Shown here: positions 1 to 8,518 of the stretch, piece by piece
Numbering within the stretch: position 1 is the stretch's first letter
Layout: each line of letters starts with the position of its first letter
From: Bacteroidota bacterium
GTDB taxonomy: Bacteria > Bacteroidota > Bacteroidia > Chitinophagales > Chitinophagaceae
NCBI GenBank assembly: GCA_028875875.1
Contig: JAGWUV010000005.1
Coordinates: 1-64,000, forward strand
Length of the DNA stretch: 64,000 nt
Reading direction: 5' to 3'
Notes under the pieces: model-generated
Told to the model about the DNA's origin: nothing
The model's database searches: none
What the model saw: the letters and a program-made list of their open reading frames with translations, nothing else
Program-made: the position numbers and the translations under genes

Positions 1-136
1 CATAATCGCTCCTAACAACATGAACAATCTTCTTAACAGGTGGTCAATTTACTCCGGCCAACAGTGGTCAGTTTCAACCGGCCGCAACTGGTCAACTTCA
101 ACCGGCCAACAGTGGTCAATTTCTCCGGCGCTTGCA
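1..136. mobile_element. End of an insertion sequence, probably IS21-like (partial)
   Basis: Only the end of the element lies in the window. It carries four evenly spaced copies of a 24-bp unit and finishes with GGCGCTTGCA at 127-136. From base 137 the sequence reads as the 3' part of a tyrosine recombinase gene, so 136/137 is the likely insertion boundary. IS21-family elements are known to have several transposase-binding repeats inside their ends and TG...CA termini, which fits. No transposase gene is visible, so the family is inferred. Confidence 0.5.
41..128. repeat. Four-copy 24-bp tandem repeat (TGGTCA core)
   Basis: TGGTCA occurs at 41, 65, 89 and 113, exactly 24 bases apart, each followed seven bases later by a C-rich CCGG segment (AACCGG or CTCCGG). 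Because 24 is a multiple of three the array stays open in one frame and would encode an 8-residue repeat with a WS pair, but it is better explained as protein-binding DNA at the end of a transposable element. Confidence 0.8.
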
Positions 137-307
137 CGTAAAAGTGGTAGTAGATTTATCTGGGAGAATAATGGTCATTCAGATGAATATCTAATCAAAT
201 TATCATCAATTCTAAACCATTCATCAACTTCTATTACTCGTAGGTATTTGGGTATCAGTAGAGAAGAAATTAAGGATATATACCAAAGTTTTGATGAGTT
301 GATGTAA
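137..307 (+). pseudogene. Tyrosine recombinase (integrase), 3' remnant
   Basis: Only about 56 C-terminal residues remain, starting RKSGSRF and containing LNHSSTSITRRYLGI. The latter matches the end of the catalytic domain of phage/ICE-type tyrosine recombinases, where the nucleophile is the Tyr of RRYLGI and the preceding His of LNHSS is the box III His. The first Arg could be the box II arginine. The N-terminal and core-binding parts are missing. An open frame continues upstream from an ATG at 20 through the IS repeats, giving a chimeric 95-residue reading frame that is unlikely to be functional. It lies 23 bases before a MutS-like gene with similarly AT-rich composition. Confidence 0.6.
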
Positions 308-330
308 ATTCATCTAGTAAAAAATAATAA

Positions 331-2010
331 ATGATAATATCCAATATCATAATTGGTTCTATAATTGTAATTGTTTTTTTTATTTTCTATAATCTTAATC
401 AATCATATAGATTAAAGAAGTTCAAGAAAGTAAAGGAAACATGGGGTAAGGAAAAAGATGAATTTTTCCAATTTGATAGAATTGAACAATATAATAAATT
501 AGTAAACAACAAAGATTTTCATACAATTTCTAATCAAACTCAAATTGATATTGATTTCCAAGATTTGTTTGTTTATTTAGATAGAACAACATCAAAGGTT
601 GGTCAACAATTCTTATATAGTCAATTGTTAAATCCAACCAATAATATTAATAAATTAAAAGAATTTAGTAATCAAGTTGAATATTTTAATAAAAATTCAA
701 AAGATAGAGATACTATTCAGATGAAGTTATTTATTTTAAGTCAAGGTAGTTCCTATTCAATATCAAATTTATTTGGTGATAATATCTTTCAGAAACCTAA
801 ATGGTATAACTGGGTTAAGTTAGATTTAACCATTACCATATTATTATTGTTGTTTTCAATTAAATTCCATTTCTTGTTAATTTGGTTAATGATACCTCTT
901 TTCTTAAATTTTGTTTTACATTTTTGGTATAAAAACAGGAGTATTAACATTGTAAAAACTTTACCTCAATTAAATTTATTAATAAACGTTTCTAAATTTT
1001 TGAAATCAAAAGAATTTATTAAATATGAAGGGGATGTAAGTCAAAGTATTACCGAATTAAAGAAGTTTCAGAGTAAATTAAAATATCTCAATACCGGTAG
1101 ATTGAATACAAGTGTGAATGTGGGAAGTATGAATTTGGGTGGGGATGTAGGAGATTTATTATATTATTTCATAGATTTTGTAAAAGGGTTTTTTCTAGTT
1201 GATTTTTTCATATTTTTTAGTAGTATAGATGATGTTCTATCAAAAAGAAAAAGTGTTGAGAACTTATTCCATTTTGTTGGTTGGGTAGATAGTTCTATTT
1301 CTGTTTCTTATATTAGAGAAGGTGATTTAATTACTTCTGAACCTGAATTTATTAATAGTGTAAAAAATATTGAATTTGTTGATATTAAACATCCTTTAAT
1401 TGATAAGTGTGTTGGAAATAATCTAAAAATTGATGGTAAGAGTATCCTCATTACAGGGTCAAATATGTCAGGTAAGTCAACATTTTTGAGAACAATTTTA
1501 ATAAATCAACTACTATCTCAAACAATTTTTACAACTTTTACTAGAAGTTTCAAATCATCTTTCTTACGTATCCATAGTTCAATAAGAATAGATGATAGTT
1601 TGTTAGATGGAAAGAGTTATTATTTTGAAGAAGTGAATATAGTATTCAACTTACTTAAACAAGTTGAAACCAATGATAACCTATTTATATTAGATGAAGT
1701 TTTCAAAGGAACAAATACCATTGAAAGAATTTCATCATCAAAATCTATCCTTTCCTTTCTAAATAAAAGTCAGAATATAGTTATAGTTTCTACTCATGAT
1801 ATTGAACTTACTACCTTATTAAAAAATGAGTTTGATTTGTATCATTTTAGTGAAGATATAAATGATGATAAATTACATTTTGACCACGAATTGAAGGAAG
1901 GAGAACTTACCACTCGTAATGGAATTAAATTATTGGAAATTAGTAATTATCCAAAGGAGATTATAGATGAAAGTTTGAGTATTTCTAAAACTTTGAGAAG
2001 ATATAATTAA
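331..2010 (+). CDS. MutS-like ATPase with N-terminal membrane segments
   Basis: A 559-residue protein related to the C-terminal half of MutS. It has a Walker A motif GSNMSGKST near residue 375, an ABC-type signature region around DDSLLDGKSYYFEEV, a Walker B motif FILDEVFKG near 454 and a STHD switch. The lever/clamp region begins near residue 78. The mismatch-recognition and connector domains of true MutS are absent. One hydrophobic segment is at residues 2-20 and a pair at about 161-198, so the protein is probably anchored in the inner membrane with the ATPase in the cytoplasm. Such short MutS-related proteins are common in Bacteroidota but their role is not settled; canonical mismatch repair is unlikely. 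Codon use is far richer in A and T than the rest of the window, suggesting acquisition with the neighbouring recombinase remnant. Confidence 0.8.
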   Translation: MIISNIIIGSIIVIVFFIFYNLNQSYRLKKFKKVKETWGKEKDEFFQFDRIEQYNKLVNNKDFHTISNQTQIDIDFQDLFVYLDRTTSKVGQQFLYSQLLNPTNNINKLKEFSNQVEYFNKNSKDRDTIQMKLFILSQGSSYSISNLFGDNIFQKPKWYNWVKLDLTITILLLLFSIKFHFLLIWLMIPLFLNFVLHFWYKNRSINIVKTLPQLNLLINVSKFLKSKEFIKYEGDVSQSITELKKFQSKLKYLNTGRLNTSVNVGSMNLGGDVGDLLYYFIDFVKGFFLVDFFIFFSSIDDVLSKRKSVENLFHFVGWVDSSISVSYIREGDLITSEPEFINSVKNIEFVDIKHPLIDKCVGNNLKIDGKSILITGSNMSGKSTFLRTILINQLLSQTIFTTFTRSFKSSFLRIHSSIRIDDSLLDGKSYYFEEVNIVFNLLKQVETNDNLFILDEVFKGTNTIERISSSKSILSFLNKSQNIVIVSTHDIELTTLLKNEFDLYHFSEDINDDKLHFDHELKEGELTTRNGIKLLEISNYPKEIIDESLSISKTLRRYN

Positions 2011-2019
2011 AAATAAATG

Positions 2020-2037
2020 GGTTATGTTTCCATAACC
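2020..2037 (+). terminator. Hairpin just after the MutS-like gene
   Basis: GGTTATG, loop TTTC, CATAACC, ten bases after the stop codon. The stem is short and no strong T-run follows, so termination would be weak. A third copy of GGTTATG occurs at 2045. Confidence 0.35.
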
Positions 2038-2130
2038 AAATTGGGTTATGATTTACAATTGATAAAAAATATACATTGATAATCAATAAGTTATGAGGGC
2101 ATATGTATCCTGTCTTCCCGACGAAAAATG

Positions 2131-2160
2131 AAAGGCAACCATTATGGTTGCCTTTTTCTT
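2131..2160. terminator. Bidirectional terminator
   Basis: Perfect 10-bp stem AAAGGCAACC / GGTTGCCTTT with a 5-base loop, followed on the plus strand by TTTTTCTT and with AAA-rich sequence on the other side. It sits between the plus-strand MutS-like gene and the convergent cytochrome operon and could end both. Confidence 0.8.
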
Positions 2161-2185
2161 TGAGGTATGTGTTGATGTTGTGAAC

Positions 2186-2470
2186 CTATCTGCTCGATTT
2201 TAAGAATTCAACGATCTTTTTTCTTTCATCTTCTGTTAGTAATGCTCTTGTTTGCATGTGCATTCCTACGGTTTCCCACATCTCGGGGGAGAAAGTAGAA
2301 GGAGAAGGTGTATTATGGCATCGCTGACAATTCTCACTCCATAACTGAACACCTGTTTTTGCGGCCACTGCTTTTGAAGGCGCACAACCATTAATAGAAG
2401 TGATGGTGATGACGGCTGCAACTATGATCAAAACGGCTGATAAACGCTGTATTGTTTTATATTTTTTCAT
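2186..2470 (-). CDS. Single-heme c-type cytochrome lipoprotein
   Basis: A 94-residue protein starting MKKYK. The N-terminal hydrophobic segment ends in a lipobox-like INGC, so it is probably a lipoprotein. One heme-attachment motif CQRCH follows. The C-terminal part contains GMHMQTRALLT, and one of its Met residues is a candidate distal heme ligand. An upstream in-frame extension lacks a signal peptide, so the ATG at 2470 is preferred; it lies 10 bases after the stop of the porin-like gene and the two are clearly co-transcribed. It probably carries electrons in the periplasm or at the outer membrane. The partner is unknown. Confidence 0.75.
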   Translation of the reverse strand: MKKYKTIQRLSAVLIIVAAVITITSINGCAPSKAVAAKTGVQLWSENCQRCHNTPSPSTFSPEMWETVGMHMQTRALLTEDERKKIVEFLKSSR

Positions 2471-2480
2471 GGCATTACAT

Positions 2481-3701
2481 TTAAAGTTGAATAGAAAATT
2501 GTAAATACAAAGTATTGGTATTGGTAGTGCCGGTAAAAGCATTTAATGCCTGGCTGGCGGTACTATTGCCTGTGTATGCTTCATAGGCTACCCTAACAAC
2601 TGATCTCCAGCTTAACCAATAATTTAATCCTATTGAAACGGAGTGTTGATTGCTACCCCAGGTTGAATTGGCCGGAGTATTATAACTGGTATATCTTCCT
2701 GCTAATTCAAAATCATGCAATGCCTGAATACCTGTTGGGCGAATAGAACACTGTACAAAACCTGAAGTACTATGGTTTTTAAAAGTATAGCTCTGTGTGG
2801 TATCAACAGGATTTACATAATTGGCATCTCCTATATTAACAATATTGTACTGCGATTTTATGTTCAATAAAATTGGAGAAAATGTTTTAACAAAGTTCAG
2901 ATCGAAGGCATACATATTGCCTTTTACATTTTGAAAACCCGTTCCGGCATCTCCTACTTTACCAAACATACCGGATACTCCTATTTCTAAACAAGAATTA
3001 GAGAATGGTAGTAATCCAAGGCGTGCAGTGATGGTTTTATTGTTATTGTTATCAGCTATATTCCCTGTGGTTAAAGTTCCATCCTGCAAAAGTTGTAATC
3101 CATTGGTTAAGGCTATATCATAGTTCATTTTCATACTTCCTAATGGTAAGCCGCCTTCTGCTTCCACACCATAATCAGTAGATGGCATGTCTGCAACCCC
3201 CATAGGATCAGTAGCTAATTTATTGATCCATCCTGCTGCTTCTCTTTTTGCATATGTTCCAAAAGGTAATACAAAATATCCTGCACGGAGAATTAAATTG
3301 GGAGCAGCAAAGTAGGATACATCGGCCCAGTTTACACTTAAACCATTGTTATTAAAAGAGGGTTCGAATTCCATTAAAAATTTTGTTCCGTGGCGCCACA
3401 ATAACATAGGACTAAATTCAAAATGGTCAGCATCGGGAAAACTATTTGTTTTTGTAACTGATTCAACTCCATTCATAGTGTTGGTTGTTTTAGCACTTGC
3501 AAATCCTATAGTAGCTAAGCCGGCTACCATAAAGTGATCTTCTCCTGATTTGTGATAGTTCACTTTTTCTTCCAGTGCATTCAACCGGTCGTAGATAGTA
3601 GAGTCGAATGGTATAACGGTTTGTGCCGATGCACACAGCGAAACACTGATGAGTATTGCTGTAAGCAGGCCGTATTTGTTGATTTGTTTTAGGTATTTCA
3701 C
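2481..3701 (-). CDS. Outer-membrane porin-like beta-barrel
   Basis: A 406-residue protein with a cleavable signal peptide (ending ASAQ), a short helical segment around YDRLNALEEKV and then alternating beta-strand sequence to a C-terminus LYLQFSIQL typical of outer-membrane barrels. Length and arrangement resemble the phosphate-selective porin O/P type, but substrate cannot be read from sequence. It is the middle gene of a three-gene minus-strand operon with two c-type cytochromes, 41 bases after the first and 10 bases before the second. This placement suggests a role linked to electron transfer or to uptake of the substrate oxidised by the cytochromes, which is inference. Confidence 0.7.
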   Translation of the reverse strand: MKYLKQINKYGLLTAILISVSLCASAQTVIPFDSTIYDRLNALEEKVNYHKSGEDHFMVAGLATIGFASAKTTNTMNGVESVTKTNSFPDADHFEFSPMLLWRHGTKFLMEFEPSFNNNGLSVNWADVSYFAAPNLILRAGYFVLPFGTYAKREAAGWINKLATDPMGVADMPSTDYGVEAEGGLPLGSMKMNYDIALTNGLQLLQDGTLTTGNIADNNNNKTITARLGLLPFSNSCLEIGVSGMFGKVGDAGTGFQNVKGNMYAFDLNFVKTFSPILLNIKSQYNIVNIGDANYVNPVDTTQSYTFKNHSTSGFVQCSIRPTGIQALHDFELAGRYTSYNTPANSTWGSNQHSVSIGLNYWLSWRSVVRVAYEAYTGNSTASQALNAFTGTTNTNTLYLQFSIQL

Positions 3702-3742
3702 AGTAGTAAATTTTATGGTGAATGATTAAGATGAAATACTTA

Positions 3743-4186
3743 TTATTTTTTTCTTGCCAGTGTTCTGATGAAGCAAACTAATTCCCAGCGTTGCTTATCA
3801 GTTAAAACTTGTTTGTAGGAAGTCATAGGGCCACGGCCTTCTGTCATTTTCCAGTATAAAGCACCGTCTGCTTCTTTTTGAACAGCTTCAGAAGTATGGT
3901 CTGCGGGTTTAGGATTCACGGATGCCGCAGCTATACCATCACCTCTTCCGGTATTGCCATGGCAGGGAGCACAATAGGTAGTATAGATTTTTTTTCCATC
4001 TTTTGCTGCGCTGGCATCACCTTCATAAGGATTTTTAAGAGCATTGGCGGATGCAGGTGCTATCCATGGTTTTGCTTTTACAGATTGTGCTTTGCTTTGA
4101 ACAGATATGATGCTAAGTAAGATGATGAGTACTCCGGCATACATTGCAATGCTGTTTTTTTCCTGGGTTACATTTGTGTTTGTCAT
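3743..4186 (-). CDS. Class I c-type cytochrome, single heme
   Basis: A 147-residue protein. A hydrophobic segment at about residues 14-33 ends SKAQ and acts as signal peptide or anchor. The heme motif CAPCH lies near residue 75, followed by GRGDG. A distal ligand Met is likely in GRGPMTSYKQVLT, the usual cytochrome c pattern, and the C-terminal helix is RWELVCFIRTLA. It is the first gene of the cytochrome-porin-cytochrome operon. Start choice is uncertain: the ATG at 4186 gives a short hydrophilic N-terminus before the signal, and Met15 is the alternative. The function is electron transfer in the periplasm. Confidence 0.8.
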   Translation of the reverse strand: MTNTNVTQEKNSIAMYAGVLIILLSIISVQSKAQSVKAKPWIAPASANALKNPYEGDASAAKDGKKIYTTYCAPCHGNTGRGDGIAAASVNPKPADHTSEAVQKEADGALYWKMTEGRGPMTSYKQVLTDKQRWELVCFIRTLARKK

Positions 4187-4538
4187 TGTTAATTGCTTTT
4201 AAATGCGACAACGAAGTTTTAGCGTTGCAACACCGAATAACATGACCATTATCAGTTTAAACAGGTTTTAAGTTTCTTCTATACTGAATTAAATTTTTTT
4301 AAATGTTGTTCTAATGAAAAAGCAATATGGCTTTATTGATTTTTAATTTTCAGCAGGCAGAAGACAATGCTTTATTCTCTGAAACCATTGCTATTACTGT
4401 ATTGTAATGTATTCGTAAAAGTGAATAAGAAATTATATTGCACTTAAAGTAAGGTGCAACTGATTAATGTCAGTTTTTTATTTGCAAATAAAAACTATCC
4501 TGTGAAAATGCAGTTTGGATAAGAAATAAGAAGATCCG
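4187..4538. other. Gene-free stretch between cytochrome operon and regulator
   Basis: 352 bases without a convincing gene. It must hold the promoter of the minus-strand cytochrome operon and the 3' end of the regulator transcript. An inverted repeat CAACG / CGTTG (complement strand, around 4210-4230) lies just upstream of the first cytochrome gene and could be an operator. No clear TAnnTTTG box was found. Confidence 0.4.
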
Positions 4539-5312
4539 TTATTCTCTTTTTCCTGTTTTTGAATGCATGTAATCAGATGCTGTCATTCCAAATTGTTTGA
4601 GAAAACTTCTTCCAAAATTTGATTGAGAGGAGAAGCCTGCCATTTCAGCTACTTCATAAATTTTATAGTTACCTGTAGCCAATAACTCAGCAGCTTTTTT
4701 TAGTCTTGTAATATTGATCAGTTCATTTGGGCTAAGGTTAGCTATTGATTTTATTTTCCTGTACAATGTAGCTTTGCTCATGTTTGTGATCTTTGCTAAA
4801 GACTCTACATCAAGTTCTTGATCTTCTAAGTTTTGCAGGATATGGTATTCTATATTTTCAAGAAATGTTTCATCAGCTCTTGAATTCGCCATACTTTTGA
4901 TATGTGCCAATGGAGAGCTGGCATAATAAATTTTTATTTTATTCCTGTTCTCCAAAAGGTTAGTGATCTGAACATGTAAAAAATCTGTTGAGAAAGGTTT
5001 TTCAATGTAAGCATCTGCACCGATCTCAAGTCCTTCAATTTTAGATTGTAATGTATTTCGTGCGGTAAGCAGTATAACGGGGATATGACTATAGTCGAGT
5101 TGTGTTTTAATTTGTTTACAAAGCTCAAATCCATCCATTTCCGGCATCATAACATCAGATACTACCAGCTGTATTGCTTGTTTTTTAAGAATATCTAGTG
5201 CTTGTATACCATTCATGGCTGTAAATACTTCATACTTATCTGAAAATTCAGATTCCAGGAATTCAAGCATATCTTCGGAATCATCAACAAATAACAAAGC
5301 AGGTTTTGTCAT
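4539..5312 (-). CDS. Response regulator with AraC-type DNA-binding domain
   Basis: A 257-residue protein. The receiver domain covers residues about 4-118, with acidic pocket DD at 10-11, phospho-acceptor Asp53 in SDVMMPEMDGF, LLTAR, and Lys in EKPF near 105. The C-terminal AraC/XylS domain spans about 155-252, with the second helix-turn-helix around AEMAGFSSQSNFGRSFLKQFG. It starts 26 bases after the histidine kinase stop codon, in another frame and with its own stop just upstream, so it is a separate gene. In most Bacteroidota sensors of this type kinase and regulator are one hybrid polypeptide; here they are split. It probably activates the divergent arabinan operon. Confidence 0.9.
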   Translation of the reverse strand: MTKPALLFVDDSEDMLEFLESEFSDKYEVFTAMNGIQALDILKKQAIQLVVSDVMMPEMDGFELCKQIKTQLDYSHIPVILLTARNTLQSKIEGLEIGADAYIEKPFSTDFLHVQITNLLENRNKIKIYYASSPLAHIKSMANSRADETFLENIEYHILQNLEDQELDVESLAKITNMSKATLYRKIKSIANLSPNELINITRLKKAAELLATGNYKIYEVAEMAGFSSQSNFGRSFLKQFGMTASDYMHSKTGKRE

Positions 5313-5338
5313 AAGTATGCAGTATTAATTTTCTTTTG

Positions 5339-8300
5339 TTACTGATGCAATGGAATAGTTAGCGAAAAAATATTCATACCGTTTTCAGGCTCTTTTAATT
5401 CGAGTTTACCTTTATGTAACTCAGCCAATGATTTTGCTAATGCAAGCCCAATACCGGAGCCTTTTGTTTTTTCAGTTTCACGCAATCTAAAGAATGGTTC
5501 AAATATTTTTTCTTTTTGTTCAAAAGGAATAAGATGACCATCATTTTTTATTTCAATGGTAAATGTTGTTACTGCTTCATCAAGAGGCATTATTTCAATC
5601 ATGATTTTCGATGAAGCATATTTAATAGCATTACTCAGCAAGTTATTCAATATCTTTTCAAATGCATCGACATCAATAAATGCGATAATATTTTGGGGTA
5701 TCCTGCTGGTATGAAAGCTGATCCTATTTTGTTGTGCCAGTACTTTAAAACTTTCTAAAGATGCTTTCAGGAGCTCACTAATATTTACCTCTGCAAAGTT
5801 TAAGCTAAAGCCTTTTAATTCTGCTTGTCTGAAATCAAGTATCTGGTTGGTGAGGTTAACCAGTCTTTCAGTATTTCTTTCCATGATGGCAAGGCTTTTC
5901 TTGATATCGGAAGGTGCATCTGCAGATTTCCTGATGATCTTTTCGAGTGGCCCCTTGATAAGTGTGAGTGGCGTTTTTATTTCATGTGTTATCTTAGTAA
6001 AGAAATCCATTTTGGCTTCATACAATTCTTTATTCTTCTGCAGTTCCAATTGTTGTAGTTTTCTGTTATTCTTTTCTTTCAGCCTGTAATGGTATTCTCT
6101 TATTGTAAAGTATATCATCACACATATAATGATGAGATAAATAAATTTTGCTGTTACGCTGAGCCACCACGGAGGATAAATGGTAATATCAAGTGAGGTA
6201 ACTGGTGTTTGCTCATTAGCTGTATTGCCTGCTTCTTTTACCATGAAGGTGTAGTTGCCGGGAGAAAGTTCAGTAAAGAAAACTTTTCGGTTTGATTTAA
6301 GATGAGTCCAATCGTTCGGCAATCCTTGCATTTTATACATATACCCGAACATTTCCGGCGCTGTATACGATAGGGCAGAGAAATCGATACTGAATGTAGA
6401 TTGATTATATTTTAATTCTATTTTTTGAGTGAATGAAATTGACTTATGTAAGGGAGAATTAGGTACATCGATTTCCAGTGGCTGGTTGTTAACCTGGAAA
6501 TCAGTAAAATAAATCCTTGGATGAAAATGGATCGTTTTATTCTCGTTCGGATTGAAACTGATAAAACCTTTTACACTCCCAAAATACATCCTTCCCTCCC
6601 GATCTTTAAATGCAGAATTAAAGTTGAACTGATCGTTCAGTAAGCCTTTTTCTTTTGAATATATTTCAATTGCTTCGCTGACTGGATTGAATTTCACAAG
6701 GCCTTTGGTAGTACTGATCCATAGATCACGATGATCGTCTTCCAGTATGCTTAATATAAAATTAGAAGGGAAACCATTATTGGTTCCATATCTTTTAAAG
6801 TTATTCGTGGCAGGCAGATACTTGCACAAGCCGTCTTCAGTAGCAAACCACAATTCCTTTTTTGAGTCCTGGAATATATAATTGATCCTGTCACTGCTGA
6901 TAGAGCTTAAATTATTGGATTGATAACGAAAATTTTGGAATTTTTTATGAACAGCATCATAATAGTGTACTCCGTTACCATAAGTACCTGCCCATAAAAT
7001 TCCTTTCTCATCTTTGTATAAAGCGGAATACCAATTAACAGGTGGCAATCCCTCAATAAGAGAAAAATGATCCGAAGCTTTATTGTAACGATAAGCACCG
7101 GTGGTAGTACCGATTAATATTTCATTGTCTGATGTTTGATAGATCGTATAAATGAAGTTGCTGTTTAGTCCGGATATACTGCCCTTTAAATAATGGCGTA
7201 CGATCTTTCCTGTGTAAATATTCATTATATCAAGACCATGTTCAAATGTGCCAATCCATAATTCATTATCATGCAAAAGCAATCCATGAATATTAGTGTA
7301 TGAAATATCATCTTTTTTTCCTGTTGGCCTGAAGCAAATGAAGTTACCTGTTGTTTTATCCATCCTATTCAATCCACCATCTTCCGTTCCGATCCATAAG
7401 CGGCCTAATTTGTCTTCGTGAATTTCTCTTACAACATTGCCACTCAAAGAATTTTGGCCTGTTATGGGAAAGTATTTTCTGAAGGAAATTTTATGGTTCG
7501 CTAAATAGCTAACACCACCAAAATAAGTACCTATCCAAATACCCCCTTCTTTGTCCTCGCAAATATTATACACTGCATTATCTGAAATAGAATACGGGTC
7601 ATTATATCTTTTGGAAAGATTAGTGTAGGTTTTTGTTTTGAAGTGATAAATATATACTCCGGTCTCAGTAGCTATCCAGCATTCATCAGGATTGGTTTCT
7701 AAGAAATTACGTGCAAAAATTTCAGTACCATCATTATTGTAGGTTAATAAGTCTTTGTACGAAGTGTTTTTGATGTTAAACAGTTTAACACCCTGGTTGG
7801 TTGCCAGCAAAATATCTCCTTTTGTGTTTGCGTAAATTTTTTCAATCCATGTAGAAACGGCTGGTGGTGAATGGGTAAACATATTGTAGCCAACAAAATG
7901 TTGTTCTGGTTGAATAAGCTTATACAGAGTGCCATTGGGAGAACTTACCCAAATGCTGTCATTTTTAGTTATACAGACTGATGTTGCTTCAAAATACTTA
8001 GCTGAAAGATAGGTAATTAATTTGCCTGATGTTGTATTATAGCAGTACAGGATGAAATTACTGATGAACCAAAGATTTCCTTTGTGATCAATTTGCATTT
8101 CTCTCACAATACCTATTTCATTAAATGGTAACCGGTAAAATTTTTCGTTTATAGCATCATAGCGGTATAGTCCACTTTCTGTTCCAATCCATAATCTTTC
8201 ATTCTTATCTTCTAAAAGGCAATGGATAAAGTTATTTCCAATACTTCCGGTTTTTAAAGGATTGTTTCTGAATACTTTGAATGAATAGCCATCGAATCGG

Positions 8301-8479
8301 TTCAATCCATCTTTAGTACCGAACCATAGAAATCCTTTTTTATCCTGCAGGCTGCAAATAACCGCATTATTAGATAAACCATTTTCTACCTGGTAATGCC
8401 TGAAATAATAAGGCTGCGTATTGGCAATAGCAGGTATTAGTAGTAATGGCAGATAAAAAAATAAAATGCGGTTTATCAT
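5339..8479 (-). CDS. Periplasm-sensing histidine kinase (HTCS-like, no receiver)
   Basis: About 1046 residues. A signal peptide is followed by many two-component-propeller repeats (WFGTKDGLNRFDGY, WIGTESGLYRYD and similar), a Y_Y_Y domain around YMYKMQGLPNDWTHL, one transmembrane helix (FIYLIIICVMIYF) and a HisKA domain with phospho-acceptor His in FTKITHEIKTPL (about residue 832 from this start). The HATPase domain follows (NLLSNAIKYA, GSGIGLALAKSL). The protein ends there, without the receiver and AraC domains of a full hybrid sensor; those are encoded by the next gene. It probably binds an arabino-oligosaccharide in the periplasm. The start at 8479 gives a clean signal peptide; an ATG at 8503 is eight codons further upstream. 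A TAGATTTG -7-like box at 8518-8511 would put the transcript start near 8503, which favours 8479. Confidence 0.9.
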   Translation of the reverse strand: MINRILFFYLPLLLIPAIANTQPYYFRHYQVENGLSNNAVICSLQDKKGFLWFGTKDGLNRFDGYSFKVFRNNPLKTGSIGNNFIHCLLEDKNERLWIGTESGLYRYDAINEKFYRLPFNEIGIVREMQIDHKGNLWFISNFILYCYNTTSGKLITYLSAKYFEATSVCITKNDSIWVSSPNGTLYKLIQPEQHFVGYNMFTHSPPAVSTWIEKIYANTKGDILLATNQGVKLFNIKNTSYKDLLTYNNDGTEIFARNFLETNPDECWIATETGVYIYHFKTKTYTNLSKRYNDPYSISDNAVYNICEDKEGGIWIGTYFGGVSYLANHKISFRKYFPITGQNSLSGNVVREIHEDKLGRLWIGTEDGGLNRMDKTTGNFICFRPTGKKDDISYTNIHGLLLHDNELWIGTFEHGLDIMNIYTGKIVRHYLKGSISGLNSNFIYTIYQTSDNEILIGTTTGAYRYNKASDHFSLIEGLPPVNWYSALYKDEKGILWAGTYGNGVHYYDAVHKKFQNFRYQSNNLSSISSDRINYIFQDSKKELWFATEDGLCKYLPATNNFKRYGTNNGFPSNFILSILEDDHRDLWISTTKGLVKFNPVSEAIEIYSKEKGLLNDQFNFNSAFKDREGRMYFGSVKGFISFNPNENKTIHFHPRIYFTDFQVNNQPLEIDVPNSPLHKSISFTQKIELKYNQSTFSIDFSALSYTAPEMFGYMYKMQGLPNDWTHLKSNRKVFFTELSPGNYTFMVKEAGNTANEQTPVTSLDITIYPPWWLSVTAKFIYLIIICVMIYFTIREYHYRLKEKNNRKLQQLELQKNKELYEAKMDFFTKITHEIKTPLTLIKGPLEKIIRKSADAPSDIKKSLAIMERNTERLVNLTNQILDFRQAELKGFSLNFAEVNISELLKASLESFKVLAQQNRISFHTSRIPQNIIAFIDVDAFEKILNNLLSNAIKYASSKIMIEIMPLDEAVTTFTIEIKNDGHLIPFEQKEKIFEPFFRLRETEKTKGSGIGLALAKSLAELHKGKLELKEPENGMNIFSLTIPLHQ

Positions 8480-8510
8480 TTGGCAAGATGAGTTTATATC
8501 CAAACCGGTA

Positions 8511-8518
8511 CAAATCTA
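8511..8518 (-). promoter_or_regulatory. Candidate -7 element for the sensor-regulator operon
   Basis: On the minus strand the bases read TAGATTTG, matching the Bacteroidota TAnnTTTG box, about 30 bases before the preferred kinase start at 8479. No convincing TTG was found at the usual distance upstream. Confidence 0.4.

Noticed and set aside
20-136. Open frame through the 24-bp repeats as a repeat-containing protein or CRISPR
   Set aside because: Units are directly adjacent without unique spacers, and the pattern fits DNA-binding repeats at a transposon end; the open frame follows from 24 being a multiple of three.
5312-5339. Sensor and regulator as one gene broken by a sequencing error
   Set aside because: The kinase has a stop, the regulator has its own in-frame stop just upstream of its ATG, and two independent errors would be needed to fuse them.
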